Shown: positions 18,731 through 27,445 of the stretch, one piece after another | Layout of the letters: every line of letters starts with the position of its first letter | How positions within the stretch are numbered: the first letter of the stretch is position 1 | Assembly: GCA_964571235.1 (NCBI GenBank) | Contig: CAZNAI010000005.1 | Coordinates: forward strand, 119,072-183,071 | DNA length: 64,000 nt | Source of the DNA: JACRAV01 sp964571235 | Lineage (GTDB): Bacteria; Zixibacteria; MSB-5A5; GN15; FEB-12 | Direction: 5' to 3' | Notes under the pieces: generated by a model | The model's database searches: none | The model's input: the letters and a program-made list of their open reading frames with translations, nothing else | Told to the model about the DNA's origin: nothing | Position numbers and translations under genes: made by a program

Positions 18731-19392
18731 ACGATTTGGCGACACTTAAACAACTCGAGGCCAAGCTTGAGTCGTTTATCGAACGGGCGCTCTTTGTCAA
18801 AGGGGACCGTGTTGGCGTTCTGACCGGTATCAACCGGCTGGATGACATCGCCCGCAAGGTTGTCGATGGCGATGATCCAACCGACGACATGGGCCGCTGG
18901 TTTGCCGAACACAATCGACTGCTGAGCGAGAACCGGCTCACCCCCGCCGAACACAACCGGATTTCAGGAATCCTGGGTGAAGTCCGGCGAGAACTGCGGG
19001 TCAACGAGCAATCTTCGCCGGCGGTGTACAAGATCGCCGGGGAAATCGAGCGGTGGCGCACCGGCGCCAGGACCGGCCCGGCCAAAGTCATTCTCAAGCG
19101 CCCGGCCGAAACCGCCGACGCAGAGAGCGGCGAGCCTACTATCGCCAAGTTTGGCAGTGAGTTAGAGGCAATCTCGGCCCGCTTTGCCGATCTGTCGGCC
19201 GGGAAAAAGCACCTCATGTCGGTTTTGGACGATTCTTTGAAATCTGCCCTCATTCAGAAAAACCCGGACGCCTTGATTTTGTCAGGGTTGTTGATATATT
19301 ACCTCAAGGTAAGCGGCTACAAAGTGGAGCCTTTCGTTAAACGCCTCAAAGAGGCGGAAACGGTTTGTCGTCAGGATGTTACCCATGCTTGA
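18727..19392 (+). CDS. Hypothetical helical protein in the DUF4388 operon
   Basis: A 221-residue soluble, mostly helical protein I do not recognise. It is rich in charged residues, with no membrane segment or signal. The TTG start is supported by GGGAGAG seven bases upstream and by a TTGA overlap with the stop of the DUF4388 gene, so translation is coupled. The C-terminal part (LILSGLLIYYLKVSGYKVEPFVKRLKEAE) forms two likely amphipathic helices. Context suggests a partner of the DUF4388 protein. Confidence 0.7.
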   Translation: MNDLATLKQLEAKLESFIERALFVKGDRVGVLTGINRLDDIARKVVDGDDPTDDMGRWFAEHNRLLSENRLTPAEHNRISGILGEVRRELRVNEQSSPAVYKIAGEIERWRTGARTGPAKVILKRPAETADAESGEPTIAKFGSELEAISARFADLSAGKKHLMSVLDDSLKSALIQKNPDALILSGLLIYYLKVSGYKVEPFVKRLKEAETVCRQDVTHA

Positions 19393-19594
19393 CGCCGGCG
19401 AAAAGGCTTACTGTCTGGCCCTTTCTGCGCTGGAGCGGAAACAATTTCGCGAGGCGAAGCGTTTGTTCGATACGGCCGCCCCCTCCTTTGCGGGTAACCG
19501 TGAGTTCGGCATTTTGCACGAGACGACCCGTCTGTTGTGCGAAGTGAAGGACCGTATTGCGGCGCTTGAGGTAGAAACAACAAGTTCGAAATAG
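19376..19594 (+). CDS. Small TPR-like hypothetical protein
   Basis: A 72-residue protein whose first half (YCLALSALERKQFREAKRLFDTAAPSF) looks like a single tetratricopeptide-type helical hairpin, followed by another helix. It overlaps the end of the preceding gene by 17 bases. The ATG at 19376 has CAGG upstream; an ATG at 19385 is also possible. Function unknown; it probably acts with its operon neighbours. Confidence 0.6.
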   Translation: MLPMLDAGEKAYCLALSALERKQFREAKRLFDTAAPSFAGNREFGILHETTRLLCEVKDRIAALEVETTSSK

Positions 19595-19609
19595 AGGAGT
19601 TGATCCGGT

Positions 19610-19798
19610 ATGGCAAAGAAACAGAGCTTCATGGACAAATCCATGAAGAAGAAACTGGCGCAGACCTGCCCGGTGTGTTCCGGTGAACTGCAGTTCATCA
19701 AGCATGTGAAGGCGGTCAAGGCCGAAAACGGTGCGTGGAAATTCCGCGCTGTGAATACCGGCGTGTGCAAGTGCAACGAAAAAGAAGTCTACGCCTAA
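19610..19798 (+). CDS. Small zinc-ribbon-like protein
   Basis: A 62-residue, very basic protein with CPVC (Cys40-type zinc knuckle near residues 20-23) and a second Cys pair CKC near the C-terminus (residues about 53-55), consistent with a zinc ribbon. Eight of the first 15 residues are Lys, Met or polar, suggesting RNA or ribosome association, but this is a guess. It has a good GAGGAG ribosome site and is followed by a strong terminator, so it is the last gene of the DUF4388 unit. Confidence 0.65.
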   Translation: MAKKQSFMDKSMKKKLAQTCPVCSGELQFIKHVKAVKAENGAWKFRAVNTGVCKCNEKEVYA

Positions 19799-19824
19799 GC
19801 GATTAGATTTCATATCGATCTAAG

Positions 19825-19860
19825 AGCCCTCATGCTATTGTGTGAGGGCTTTTTCTTTTT
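19825..19860 (+). terminator. Rho-independent terminator of the DUF4388 operon
   Basis: AGCCCTCA (19825-19832) pairs with TGAGGGCT (19843-19850) across a 10-base loop and is followed by TTTTTCTTTTT. Confidence 0.92.
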
Positions 19861-20416
19861 GATGAATGAGGCTTCGACAAGCTCAGCCTGACTTGGATTT
19901 GCATCGTTCTTGTAGGTCGAAATCCCTTGCCGCGCCGACGGCGCGGTCGGGCACCAGCGAGAGGTTTCGACATCTTGGGTTCCTTTCACAGTGGATTCAA
20001 TTCGACTTCACCCTGAGCCTGCGAAGTCCTGCGGCTTCAGCCGCAAGGGTCGAAGGGTCATGGCACTCTTGAATGGGTTTGCTTCCACAGCCACACTTCA
20101 GTTGTTATCACGGTCTGCTCATGTCATCCCAGCGAAAGCAGTGAACAATCTTTTCCTTCAAAGGTGGTAGAAAGAAAAACAAAGCCAGTTCACAATCGAC
20201 AGTTCTTGCGGCGGAAAGAGCTGAGCGACAATAGGTATCATACGGCGATACGCGCATAGAATTTTGGCTTTGTTTCGACACAGTTTTTTGTTTTCGACAA
20301 TTCTGTACCCCTCGAAATCTGAGAATAGTAGAATCTCGATCCTACCAAAGTGTCCGGCGTAGAAATTGGCACTAACTTGATAGTGAATTTGCAGTCAGCA
20401 CAAAGGAGCAAGAGCG
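19861..20416. other. Gene-free stretch rich in short palindromic repeats
   Basis: No gene is supported here. It holds a CTTCGACAAGCTCAG-type repeat (19869-19889, arms AGGCT/AGCCT), the longer GTAGGTCGAAA element at 19912-19971, and a related CACCCTGAGCCTGCGAAGTCC run near 20011. The last 200 bases before the dockerin remnant show no structure I can name. Confidence 0.6.
19912..19971. repeat. GTAGGTCGAAA-type hairpin element
   Basis: A 60-bp element: GTCGAAATC near its left end pairs imperfectly with GGTTTCGAC at its right end, and its centre is the palindrome CGCGCC-GAC-GGCGCG. Its left end, GTAGGTCGAAA, matches one end (read on the other strand) of the repeats at 39837-39863 and 39979-40005. 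Confidence 0.6.
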
Positions 20417-20878
20417 TCAGGTGCCGCAGGGCAACGGCAGGAACGAGATGTACAGGTAATCGATCAGGCGAGTCAGGTCGGCGATGTCGATGGGAGAGAT
20501 ACCGTCTATCTCGCCGGCGGCCGGTGGAGTTGGGGCAGGGCCATTGAGATAGAGGAAGCTGATGATGGCCGAGATATCGCCGATGTCGACATTGCCGGAG
20601 ACATCGACATCGCCGCAGTAGCAAGCGACGCCATCGAAATACCCAATAGGAACACCACACGAGTTGTTTGCGGCAAGTAGCGGCGAAATACTTGATACGT
20701 GAGTTTCAAAAGGATCAGAGCTACAGTATGCTGGGTCACGAGAAATGTTGCAGGCAACTCCTGTCACCGGATCGCAGTTCGAGTAGTCGGCGTCGTAGTT
20801 CCCCCACACAATGGATAGGACGTTGCTCTGCTTTCGTTGGGACACCTGACCACATCTGTGACACCACTCTCCCCCCAC
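20417..20878 (-). pseudogene. Remnant of a secreted dockerin-type protein
   Basis: The minus-strand reading frame ends with two dockerin-like repeats (VDIGDISAIISFLYLNGPAP and IDIADLTRLIDYLYISF). Before them lies ANNSCGVPIG and NCDPVTGVACNISRDPAYC, a pattern typical of the last coil of secreted parallel beta-helix proteins in this kind of genome. There is no signal peptide and no upstream domain; the first 20 residues of the frame look random and there is no ribosome site. I therefore read it as the 3' end of a larger gene whose front has been lost, leaving about 130 codons. An alternative is a frameshifted assembly. Confidence 0.6.
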
Positions 20879-21005
20879 TTGAACCTGCCTGTAGGTAGGT
20901 TATATTGGCAATTCACCATGGATAAGCAGGAAGAAAGAGCGAAGGCAACTGATGTGCGCGAAGGGGCAGGCAGGATGCCTGCCGCCCACGACGACACACC
21001 CTTGG

Positions 21006-21024
21006 CCCCGGATCAAGTCCGGGG
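21006..21024. repeat. CCCCGGATCAAGTCCGGGG palindrome
   Basis: CCCCGGA and TCCGGGG flank TCAAG, followed by GGGTGACA-like sequence. Such palindromes recur between genes in many genomes. It ends 22 bases before the chosen ubiE start and argues against an upstream start for that gene. A related sequence (CCCGGTCTTCGCCGGG followed by GTGACA) is at about 36600-36619. Confidence 0.6.
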
Positions 21025-21046
21025 TGACAGAGGGGGCGGGAATGAC

Positions 21047-21760
21047 ATGGAATCAAAACATGGACCATCGCGGGAAAATGTTCACCGGATGTTTGACCGG
21101 ATTGCGCCCCGGTACGATCTGCTCAATCATCTGCTGTCGTTCAATCGCGACAAAGTTTGGCGGCGGCGAATGGCGACCATGCTTCCCACCCGCGCCAATC
21201 TGAAACTTCTGGATCTGGCGACCGGGACCGGCGATCAGTTGATTGCGCTGTATGATTCCGGCAAAATATCGAGCGGGGTTGGAGTCGATCCGTCGGAGAA
21301 GATGCTGGAGATTGGTGTTGACAAGATTCGGCGGCGCGGACTTTCTGAAAAGCTGATGATGCTGTCTGGTAGCGGTGAGGCGATTCCGTGCGCGGATAAG
21401 AGCGTTGATGTTGTCACGATCTCGTTTGGTATACGCAATGTGACCGATGTGCCGAAAGCGCTTCGCGAGATGCACCGTGTGCTCAAGCCCGACGGCCGCG
21501 TGTTGATTCTTGAATTTTCATTGCCGAAATCGGCAATCGTACGCGCCGGGTATTTGTTTTACTTCCGCCATATACTTCCGACACTTGGCGGGATGATCTC
21601 CGGCGACCGCAAGGCCTACAAATATCTCAATCAGACAGTCGAGACTTTCCCCTATGGCGCACAATTTGTCGCTCTCATGCGCGAGGCCGGGTTTGATAGT
21701 GTGAAAGCCACGCCGCTGACGTTTGGTGTCGCGAGCATTTATCAGGGGGATAAACGGTGA
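21047..21760 (+). CDS. ubiE: Demethylmenaquinone methyltransferase
   Basis: A 237-residue SAM-dependent methyltransferase for the last step of menaquinone synthesis (also called MenG). Family motifs are clear: MFDRIAPRYDLLNHLLSF, the SAM-binding LLDLATGTGDQLIAL, CADKSVDVVTISFGIRNVTD and KPDGRVLILEFSLPK. I chose the ATG at 21047, with AGGGGGCGGG upstream; frames starting at 20837 or 20918 would translate a palindromic repeat. It opens the men operon and overlaps menF by 4 bases (GTGA). Confidence 0.95.
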   Translation: MESKHGPSRENVHRMFDRIAPRYDLLNHLLSFNRDKVWRRRMATMLPTRANLKLLDLATGTGDQLIALYDSGKISSGVGVDPSEKMLEIGVDKIRRRGLSEKLMMLSGSGEAIPCADKSVDVVTISFGIRNVTDVPKALREMHRVLKPDGRVLILEFSLPKSAIVRAGYLFYFRHILPTLGGMISGDRKAYKYLNQTVETFPYGAQFVALMREAGFDSVKATPLTFGVASIYQGDKR

Positions 21761-23157
21761 GCTCTCCGCCGACTGAAATGTCTATCGATTTGCGCTCGGC
21801 GGTTACCGAGTTGCAATCGGTCGTGGAGAGCGAGATTTCATCGCGACTGAAGACGGGGACTATGGCGCTGTCGATAGTCCGCGTCGAGCGCCCAATTTCA
21901 AGCGTGTCTCTGATTGATTTTGTCAGGCGAGCGGAGGCTGAGCGTAAACTCTATTGGCGAAGCCGGGGCGGGGAACTTGAAGTCGCCGGGCTGGGAGCGG
22001 CGGAAGTAATCACCTGCGCCGGTGTAGCAGATTCAATGAACATTTTTGCGATCATTCATGATCGGCTTGAGAATTGTCGCGGGAATGCCAGATACTACGG
22101 CGGGTTTCGATTCGACCGATTTGAAAATGCCAAGCCCATTGGGGGCGAATGGCGTTTGTTGGGTGGCGGGCAGTTTGTTCTGCCGACTATGGAATTCGTA
22201 CGCACTGGCGAGAAGACAGTGCTGGCTCTCCAGGCGGTGGTCGATCCAGCACAAGCGTTTTCTGTGGAGTCGTGGTATTCTGAAATTGCGAAGTGTCTGG
22301 AAGTCGATGACACAACCTCGGGGCAATTTCCGCACATAGTATCTCAGAACGTGATGCCAAAGCGAGAGCAGTGGGCGACAAATGTTGCTACTGCCCTCGA
22401 TGCGATAGAGAAAAGGCGGACAGAGAAGCTGGTGCTGGCACGGCGGGTCAGTTGTTTGTTAGAACGACCTGTCGAGATGTTCGTGTTGGTACAGCGGGCG
22501 TTTGCGCTTGATCAGACAGCGACAGTCTTTGCGTTACAAGTTTCGCAGGGTGTAGGATTCTGCGGCGGGTCACCGGAGCTTTTGTACAGACGCGACGGAC
22601 GGCAGATTTCTTCAGAGGCGGTCGCCGGGACTCGGCAACAATTGAACTCAGCTGGCTTGAACTCAGAAAATGCCGTTCAGTTTATGCAGTCGACAAAAGA
22701 CAGGCGCGAAGTTGAGATTGTGCGCGAGTATATCAATGGCCGCTTAACGCCGCTCTGCGACACAATCTCGACCGATGAAGAGCCAACGATTCACCAGGCA
22801 GGATCGGTTCAGCATCTTCGGTATCAGATCGCTGGGAATTTGAAGACCGCCATTGGTGATGCGGACATTCTGGGTGCCCTCTCACCCACTCCGGCGGTGT
22901 GCGGTTCACCAAGTGAACATGCCATTCGAATGATTCGGGAATTAGAACCGTTTGATCGCGGTTGGTATGCCGGCCCAATCGGCTGGGTCGGAAGAGACAC
23001 CGCGGAGTTTGCGGTGGCGATAAGATCGGCGCTGGTCCACGAGAGGACTGTCCATCTGTACTCGGGGGCGGGAATTGTCGATGGAAGTTCAGCGTCGCCA
23101 GAATGGGATGAATTGGATGCCAAGATCGCAACGTTGAAAGCGGCGCTGGGCGCATGA
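21757..23157 (+). CDS. menF: Isochorismate synthase MenF
   Basis: A 466-residue chorismate-binding enzyme converting chorismate to isochorismate, the first menaquinone-specific step. The C-terminal core shows VGFCGGSPELLYRRDG, SSEAVAGTRQ, STKDRREVEIVREYI, LSPTPAVCGSPSEHA, FDRGWYAGPIGWVG and YSGAGIVDGSSASPEWDELD, all typical of MenF/EntC. The GTG start at 21757 overlaps the ubiE stop and has GGGGGA upstream; an ATG at 21778 is possible. It overlaps menD by 4 bases. Confidence 0.95.
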   Translation: MSSPPTEMSIDLRSAVTELQSVVESEISSRLKTGTMALSIVRVERPISSVSLIDFVRRAEAERKLYWRSRGGELEVAGLGAAEVITCAGVADSMNIFAIIHDRLENCRGNARYYGGFRFDRFENAKPIGGEWRLLGGGQFVLPTMEFVRTGEKTVLALQAVVDPAQAFSVESWYSEIAKCLEVDDTTSGQFPHIVSQNVMPKREQWATNVATALDAIEKRRTEKLVLARRVSCLLERPVEMFVLVQRAFALDQTATVFALQVSQGVGFCGGSPELLYRRDGRQISSEAVAGTRQQLNSAGLNSENAVQFMQSTKDRREVEIVREYINGRLTPLCDTISTDEEPTIHQAGSVQHLRYQIAGNLKTAIGDADILGALSPTPAVCGSPSEHAIRMIRELEPFDRGWYAGPIGWVGRDTAEFAVAIRSALVHERTVHLYSGAGIVDGSSASPEWDELDAKIATLKAALGA

Positions 23158-24923
23158 AGCCAAGCGGGATGGACATCACCACGCTCTGGGCTGAGTTGGC
23201 AATCGAAGAATTGGTACGCTCGGGAGTCCGGCTGTTTATCATTTCCCCCGGTTCGCGATCAACACCGCTGGCGCTGGCGGCGGGACGAAATAGGCGAGCT
23301 GAGATAATTACACATTTCGATGAGCGCGGGGCGGGGTTTGTTGCGGTCGGGTATGCGCGGGCGAATGGAATTCCCGCGGCGCTGATTTGTACGTCGGGGA
23401 CAGCAGTGGCAAATTATCTGCCGTCGGTTGTGGAAGCCTCGATGGACCATCTACCGTTGATAGTATTGAGCGCTGACCGCCCGCCGGAATTACAAGGGAC
23501 AGGCGCCAATCAGACTATCCCGCAGGAAAAGATATTCGGCAAATTCGTGCGCTGGGAAAGTTCGGTTCCCTGCCCCACCGAGGCGATACAGGCTGTAAGT
23601 GTATTGACGACGATTGATCAGGCGGTCTGTCATGCGACAGGACAGAATGCGGGACCGGTCCATTTGAATTTCCATTTCCGTGAGCCGCTCGTTCCAGATC
23701 CAGCAAAAAGCGTTTCTGGCGCGTATCTGCAATCCGTCGATGAGTGGATGACGTCTGAAGGAGCGTTTACAACACACTCTCCAACGGAAACGGAACTTTC
23801 AGACACAGAAATCGGCGGGTTGGCCGCGATGATCGCGGGGGCCAAATCCGGAATGATTGTGGTTGGACGTCTGCGCCAGCGACAACAAGAACACCACGCG
23901 ATTGCTGAATTGTCGCGCAAACTCGGCTGGCCGGTGGTGAGCGACATTGGTTCGGGATTGCGGTTGGGGTGCGACATTGAGAATCATCTCGCCCACTTTG
24001 ATCTATTGTTACTCGACAAATCGAAAGCTCCAACCGTCGATTACATTTTGCATCTTGGCGGGCCGCTCGTCTCCAAGCGGGTCACCGAATTTCTTGCGAC
24101 GCACAAAGGCGAGTACATCGTGGTGAATCATACGGCATGTCAATACGATCCTGGGCAGGTGGTCACGCGGAGGATTCAAACCGATCTTACGCAGTTCGCC
24201 AATGGCTTATTAGCGCGGGTAGAATCTGGCCGAGCATCGGATCAATCTACACAGAGAAAGTGCGACCAGATAATCACCGACGTTCTTACAGATGAGATTG
24301 ACAACGGTGAATTTGCCGAGCCGATGGTGGCGAGAATTATTGCGAGGGCTGTCTCATCCGAATGTGCGCTTTTTCTGGCCAGCTCATTGACAGTTCGCGA
24401 TTTTGACATGTATGCGCCGCCGGATGGCGCTCTAGTGCCGGTTGGTTGTAACCGCGGCGCGAGTGGGATCGATGGCACGGTAGCGTCGGCCGTTGGATAC
24501 GCACGCGGGCTGAACAGACCCGTCACACTTGTTATCGGCGACACGGCGCTCTTGCACGATCTCAATTCTCTTGCGCTTGTAAACTCGCCCGGCACACCTC
24601 CGATCACGATTGTATGTGTAAATAATGGCGGCGGCGCAATTTTCTCGATGTTATCAATCGCCGACCGACCAGAGATTGTCGATACAAAAACGCTCGAATC
24701 GCTTTTTGTACAACAGCACTCGCTGACGTTTGAGTCGGCGGCCAAAATGTTTGGTCTTCCCTATTTTTCATCGCAGGACTCAAAGTCGTTTTCACGAGCG
24801 TATCAAGATGCCATTGCCGGGCGCACAGCTAGTCTAATCGAAGTCTCATTCGATTGGCGTCGATCGCGCACTACACGACTGAACCTGCGCGAGAGGATTA
24901 TCGCGGCGTTGCAGAAAGGGTGA
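23154..24923 (+). CDS. menD: SEPHCHC synthase MenD
   Basis: A 589-residue thiamine diphosphate enzyme joining isochorismate with a succinic semialdehyde-ThDP intermediate from 2-oxoglutarate. It opens with LAIEELVRSGVRLFIISPGSRSTPLAL, has the catalytic-glutamate region HFDERGAGFVAVGYAR and the ThDP motif GDTALLHDLNSLALVN...NNGGGAIFS. The MenD-specific start and SADRPPELQGTGANQTI are conserved. It is followed by menH after 4 bases. Confidence 0.97.
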   Translation: MKPSGMDITTLWAELAIEELVRSGVRLFIISPGSRSTPLALAAGRNRRAEIITHFDERGAGFVAVGYARANGIPAALICTSGTAVANYLPSVVEASMDHLPLIVLSADRPPELQGTGANQTIPQEKIFGKFVRWESSVPCPTEAIQAVSVLTTIDQAVCHATGQNAGPVHLNFHFREPLVPDPAKSVSGAYLQSVDEWMTSEGAFTTHSPTETELSDTEIGGLAAMIAGAKSGMIVVGRLRQRQQEHHAIAELSRKLGWPVVSDIGSGLRLGCDIENHLAHFDLLLLDKSKAPTVDYILHLGGPLVSKRVTEFLATHKGEYIVVNHTACQYDPGQVVTRRIQTDLTQFANGLLARVESGRASDQSTQRKCDQIITDVLTDEIDNGEFAEPMVARIIARAVSSECALFLASSLTVRDFDMYAPPDGALVPVGCNRGASGIDGTVASAVGYARGLNRPVTLVIGDTALLHDLNSLALVNSPGTPPITIVCVNNGGGAIFSMLSIADRPEIVDTKTLESLFVQQHSLTFESAAKMFGLPYFSSQDSKSFSRAYQDAIAGRTASLIEVSFDWRRSRTTRLNLRERIIAALQKG

Positions 24924-24927
24924 GACG

Positions 24928-25725
24928 ATGACCCGCTCTCTGCTATCGTGTTCGCGCTTTGGCACGCCCAGCCAGCCGGCGGTTGTCTTTCTTCACGGAT
25001 TCCTGGGAAGTCATACTGATTGGCGAGGAGTCATCGCGCCGCTTGAGTCCTCTTATGATCTTGTCTGTTTTGATCTCCCCGGTCATGGCAAAAGTTCGGC
25101 TGTCGATCAGAGTATTTTTCATCTCGACAATTGTTGTGTCGCAATCGCGGACACGCTTGCGGATTTAAAGATTACCAATTGCTCACTTGTCGGATATTCG
25201 ATGGGCGGACGGATTGCACTACAATGCGTAGTGAACATCCCACAGTTGTTTCGGGCAGTCGTACTTGTTGGAGCGCGTCCGGGTATTGAAAGCGAATCAG
25301 CTCGGCTATCGCGCTTAGCGCAGGACGAGCAATTGGCCGAACGAATGATCTCCATGCCACTTTCCCAGTTTGTCGACGAATGGTACCACCAGCCGCTGTT
25401 TGATTCGCTGAGAGACTCTCAAGAGTATCGTGATCTTTCAGCCCGGCGAGCCTCGGGTGATCGCGAACCGCTTGCACTCGCTCTGGCGCGGTTCAGTGTC
25501 GGGCGGCAAAGGCCACTCTGGGGCGAGTTGCCGAAGTTGACAATTCCTCTTGGCTATGTCGCGGGAGAGCACGATACCAAGTATACTGCCGTTGGCCGTC
25601 GTGTCGTCGACTTGTGCCCGCGGGCGAAACTGCATATTATTCCCCGCGCCGGTCACGCGGTACATATTGAACAGCCGGAAGAACTGAGCCGCGTGATCGC
25701 CTCGTTCTTAGAGCTCCACAAGTGA
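24928..25725 (+). CDS. menH: SHCHC synthase MenH
   Basis: A 265-residue alpha/beta-hydrolase that removes pyruvate from SEPHCHC. It shows VFLHGFLGSHTDWRG, DLPGHGKSS, the nucleophile elbow GYSMGGR (Ser91) and the C-terminal GHAVHIEQPEEL with the catalytic His. The His-Gly-Phe-x-Gly oxyanion motif and the position between menD and menB support MenH over a general esterase. Confidence 0.9.
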   Translation: MTRSLLSCSRFGTPSQPAVVFLHGFLGSHTDWRGVIAPLESSYDLVCFDLPGHGKSSAVDQSIFHLDNCCVAIADTLADLKITNCSLVGYSMGGRIALQCVVNIPQLFRAVVLVGARPGIESESARLSRLAQDEQLAERMISMPLSQFVDEWYHQPLFDSLRDSQEYRDLSARRASGDREPLALALARFSVGRQRPLWGELPKLTIPLGYVAGEHDTKYTAVGRRVVDLCPRAKLHIIPRAGHAVHIEQPEELSRVIASFLELHK

Positions 25726-25732
25726 GGATACC

Positions 25733-26554
25733 ATGTCGACACTAACCTGGAATTCTGCAGGATCGTACACCGATATACTCTATCACAAAGCCGAAGGGAT
25801 CGCTAAGATCACGATCAACCGTCCGAACGTGCGCAATGCCTTTCGTCCGCTTACGGTCGTTGAAATGTCCTCTGCGCTGGCCGACGCCCGCGAAGACGAA
25901 AAGATCGGCGTGGTGATATTAACCGGCGCCGGTGATCTGGCGTTTTGTTCCGGAGGGGATCAGAAAATTCGCGGCGACGCCGGGTACAAAGATGAGTCGG
26001 GGGTACACCGGTTGAATGTACTTGATTTCCAACGCCAGATTCGTACCTGTCCGAAACCTATTATTGCAATGGTCGCCGGATACGCGATTGGCGGTGGGCA
26101 TGTTCTGCATCTGATGTGCGACCTGACAATCGCGGCCGACAACGCGATATTCGGCCAGACCGGACCGAAAGTAGGCTCATTCGACGGCGGCTACGGCGCG
26201 AGTTACATGGCGCGAATTGTCGGACAAAAAAAGGCGCGCGAAATTTGGTTCTTATGCCGTCAGTATAGCGCCCAGCAGGCGCTCGACATGGGACTTGTAA
26301 ACACGGTGGTGCCGCTCGCGAATCTTGAAGAAGAAACGGTTGCGTGGTGCCGCGAGATTCTAGCCAACTCGCCGCTGGCGATTCGCTGTTTGAAGGCGGC
26401 GCTGAATGCCGATTGCGACGGTCAGGCGGGACTTCAGGAGCTGGCCGGCAACGCAACTTTGCTGTATTACATGTCTGAGGAGGCGCAGGAAGGGCGCAAC
26501 GCTTTTAACGAAAAGCGCAAACCAAATTTCGCGAAATTCCCGCGCCGCCCTTGA
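25733..26554 (+). CDS. menB: 1,4-dihydroxy-2-naphthoyl-CoA synthase MenB
   Basis: A 273-residue crotonase-fold enzyme that cyclises o-succinylbenzoyl-CoA. Conserved features include INRPNVRNAFRPLTV, CSGGDQKIRG, the oxyanion stretch VAGYAIGGGHVLHL and the MenB-specific GSFDGGYGASYMARIVG. The length matches the family. It lies 7 bases after menH with AAGTGAGG upstream. Confidence 0.97.
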   Translation: MSTLTWNSAGSYTDILYHKAEGIAKITINRPNVRNAFRPLTVVEMSSALADAREDEKIGVVILTGAGDLAFCSGGDQKIRGDAGYKDESGVHRLNVLDFQRQIRTCPKPIIAMVAGYAIGGGHVLHLMCDLTIAADNAIFGQTGPKVGSFDGGYGASYMARIVGQKKAREIWFLCRQYSAQQALDMGLVNTVVPLANLEEETVAWCREILANSPLAIRCLKAALNADCDGQAGLQELAGNATLLYYMSEEAQEGRNAFNEKRKPNFAKFPRRP

Positions 26555-26563
26555 TCGAGCACC

Positions 26564-27445
26564 ATGGCCGCTCCGTCGCTTTCAGTCTGGCTTCTGGCCG
26601 CGCGGCCCAAGACTCTGCCCGCCGCCATTTCACCAGTGCTGATCGGCGCGGCACTCGCGATTGGTGATTTGCAATTTGCGCTCGTGCCCACCTTGGCGGC
26701 GATGTTAGCCGCTTTGCTCATTCAAATCGGAACCAACTATGCCAACGACTACTTTGACTTTGCAAAGGGGACCGATACCGACACCCGCCTCGGCCCGACA
26801 CGGGTGACCCACGCCGGCCTGGTGACCCCCGCGCAAATGAAACGGGCGATCGTGATGGTGTTTGGGCTGGCGCTTGTGATAGGACTCTATTTGGTTATCC
26901 GATGTGGCTGGCCGATTCTGATAGTTGGCCTATTGTCGATCCTGTTTGGGATTCTCTATACGGGCGGACCTTATCCGCTCGGATATAACGGCCTTGGGGA
27001 TATTTTTGTCCTGGTCTTCTTTGGGCCGGTGGCGGTGGCGGGTACGTACTTTGTCAGCACTCACGGATTCAGTTGGATAGCCGTTGCCGCGGGTTTTGTC
27101 CCCGGACTTTTCTCGGTCGCAATTTTAACTGTGAACAATCTGCGCGATATCGATACTGATCGCGCCGGCGGAAAACGGACACTCGCGGTGAGATTCGGCC
27201 GCATTTTTTCACTCTGGGAATTTGGATTGTGCATGATCATACCGCATTTTATGACTATAATTCTCTGTCTACAAGAGTCGCGCTGGCTTGGCATGCTGGC
27301 AGTTGTTATGATCGTGCCATCGGCCATGCTCATTGCCAAAGTTGTGCGCAGTGAAGGGGCCGCGCTCAATTCGGCGTTGGCGACGACCGGGAAGATTCTC
27401 TTTGCGCACTCTCTTTTACTGTCTGTTGGATGGATTCTGATATGA
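26564..27445 (+). CDS. menA: 1,4-dihydroxy-2-naphthoate prenyltransferase MenA
   Basis: A 293-residue UbiA-superfamily membrane enzyme that prenylates dihydroxynaphthoate. About nine membrane segments are visible with both Asp-rich motifs: NYANDYFDFAKGTDTD near residue 60 and LRDIDTDRAGGKRTLAVRFG near residue 190. Position inside the men operon supports MenA; another UbiA enzyme such as DGGGP synthase is less likely. The stop overlaps the menC start by 4 bases. Confidence 0.92.
   Translation: MAAPSLSVWLLAARPKTLPAAISPVLIGAALAIGDLQFALVPTLAAMLAALLIQIGTNYANDYFDFAKGTDTDTRLGPTRVTHAGLVTPAQMKRAIVMVFGLALVIGLYLVIRCGWPILIVGLLSILFGILYTGGPYPLGYNGLGDIFVLVFFGPVAVAGTYFVSTHGFSWIAVAAGFVPGLFSVAILTVNNLRDIDTDRAGGKRTLAVRFGRIFSLWEFGLCMIIPHFMTIILCLQESRWLGMLAVVMIVPSAMLIAKVVRSEGAALNSALATTGKILFAHSLLLSVGWILI

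Noticed and set aside
20837..21046. 70-residue extension of UbiE
   Set aside because: The codons run through a CCCCGGATCAAGTCCGGGG palindrome and lack similarity to the family; the ATG at 21047 has its own ribosome site.
26564..27445. DGGGP synthase for archaeal-type lipids (because GGGP synthase is present)
   Set aside because: The gene is embedded by overlaps in the men operon, so MenA is the simpler reading.
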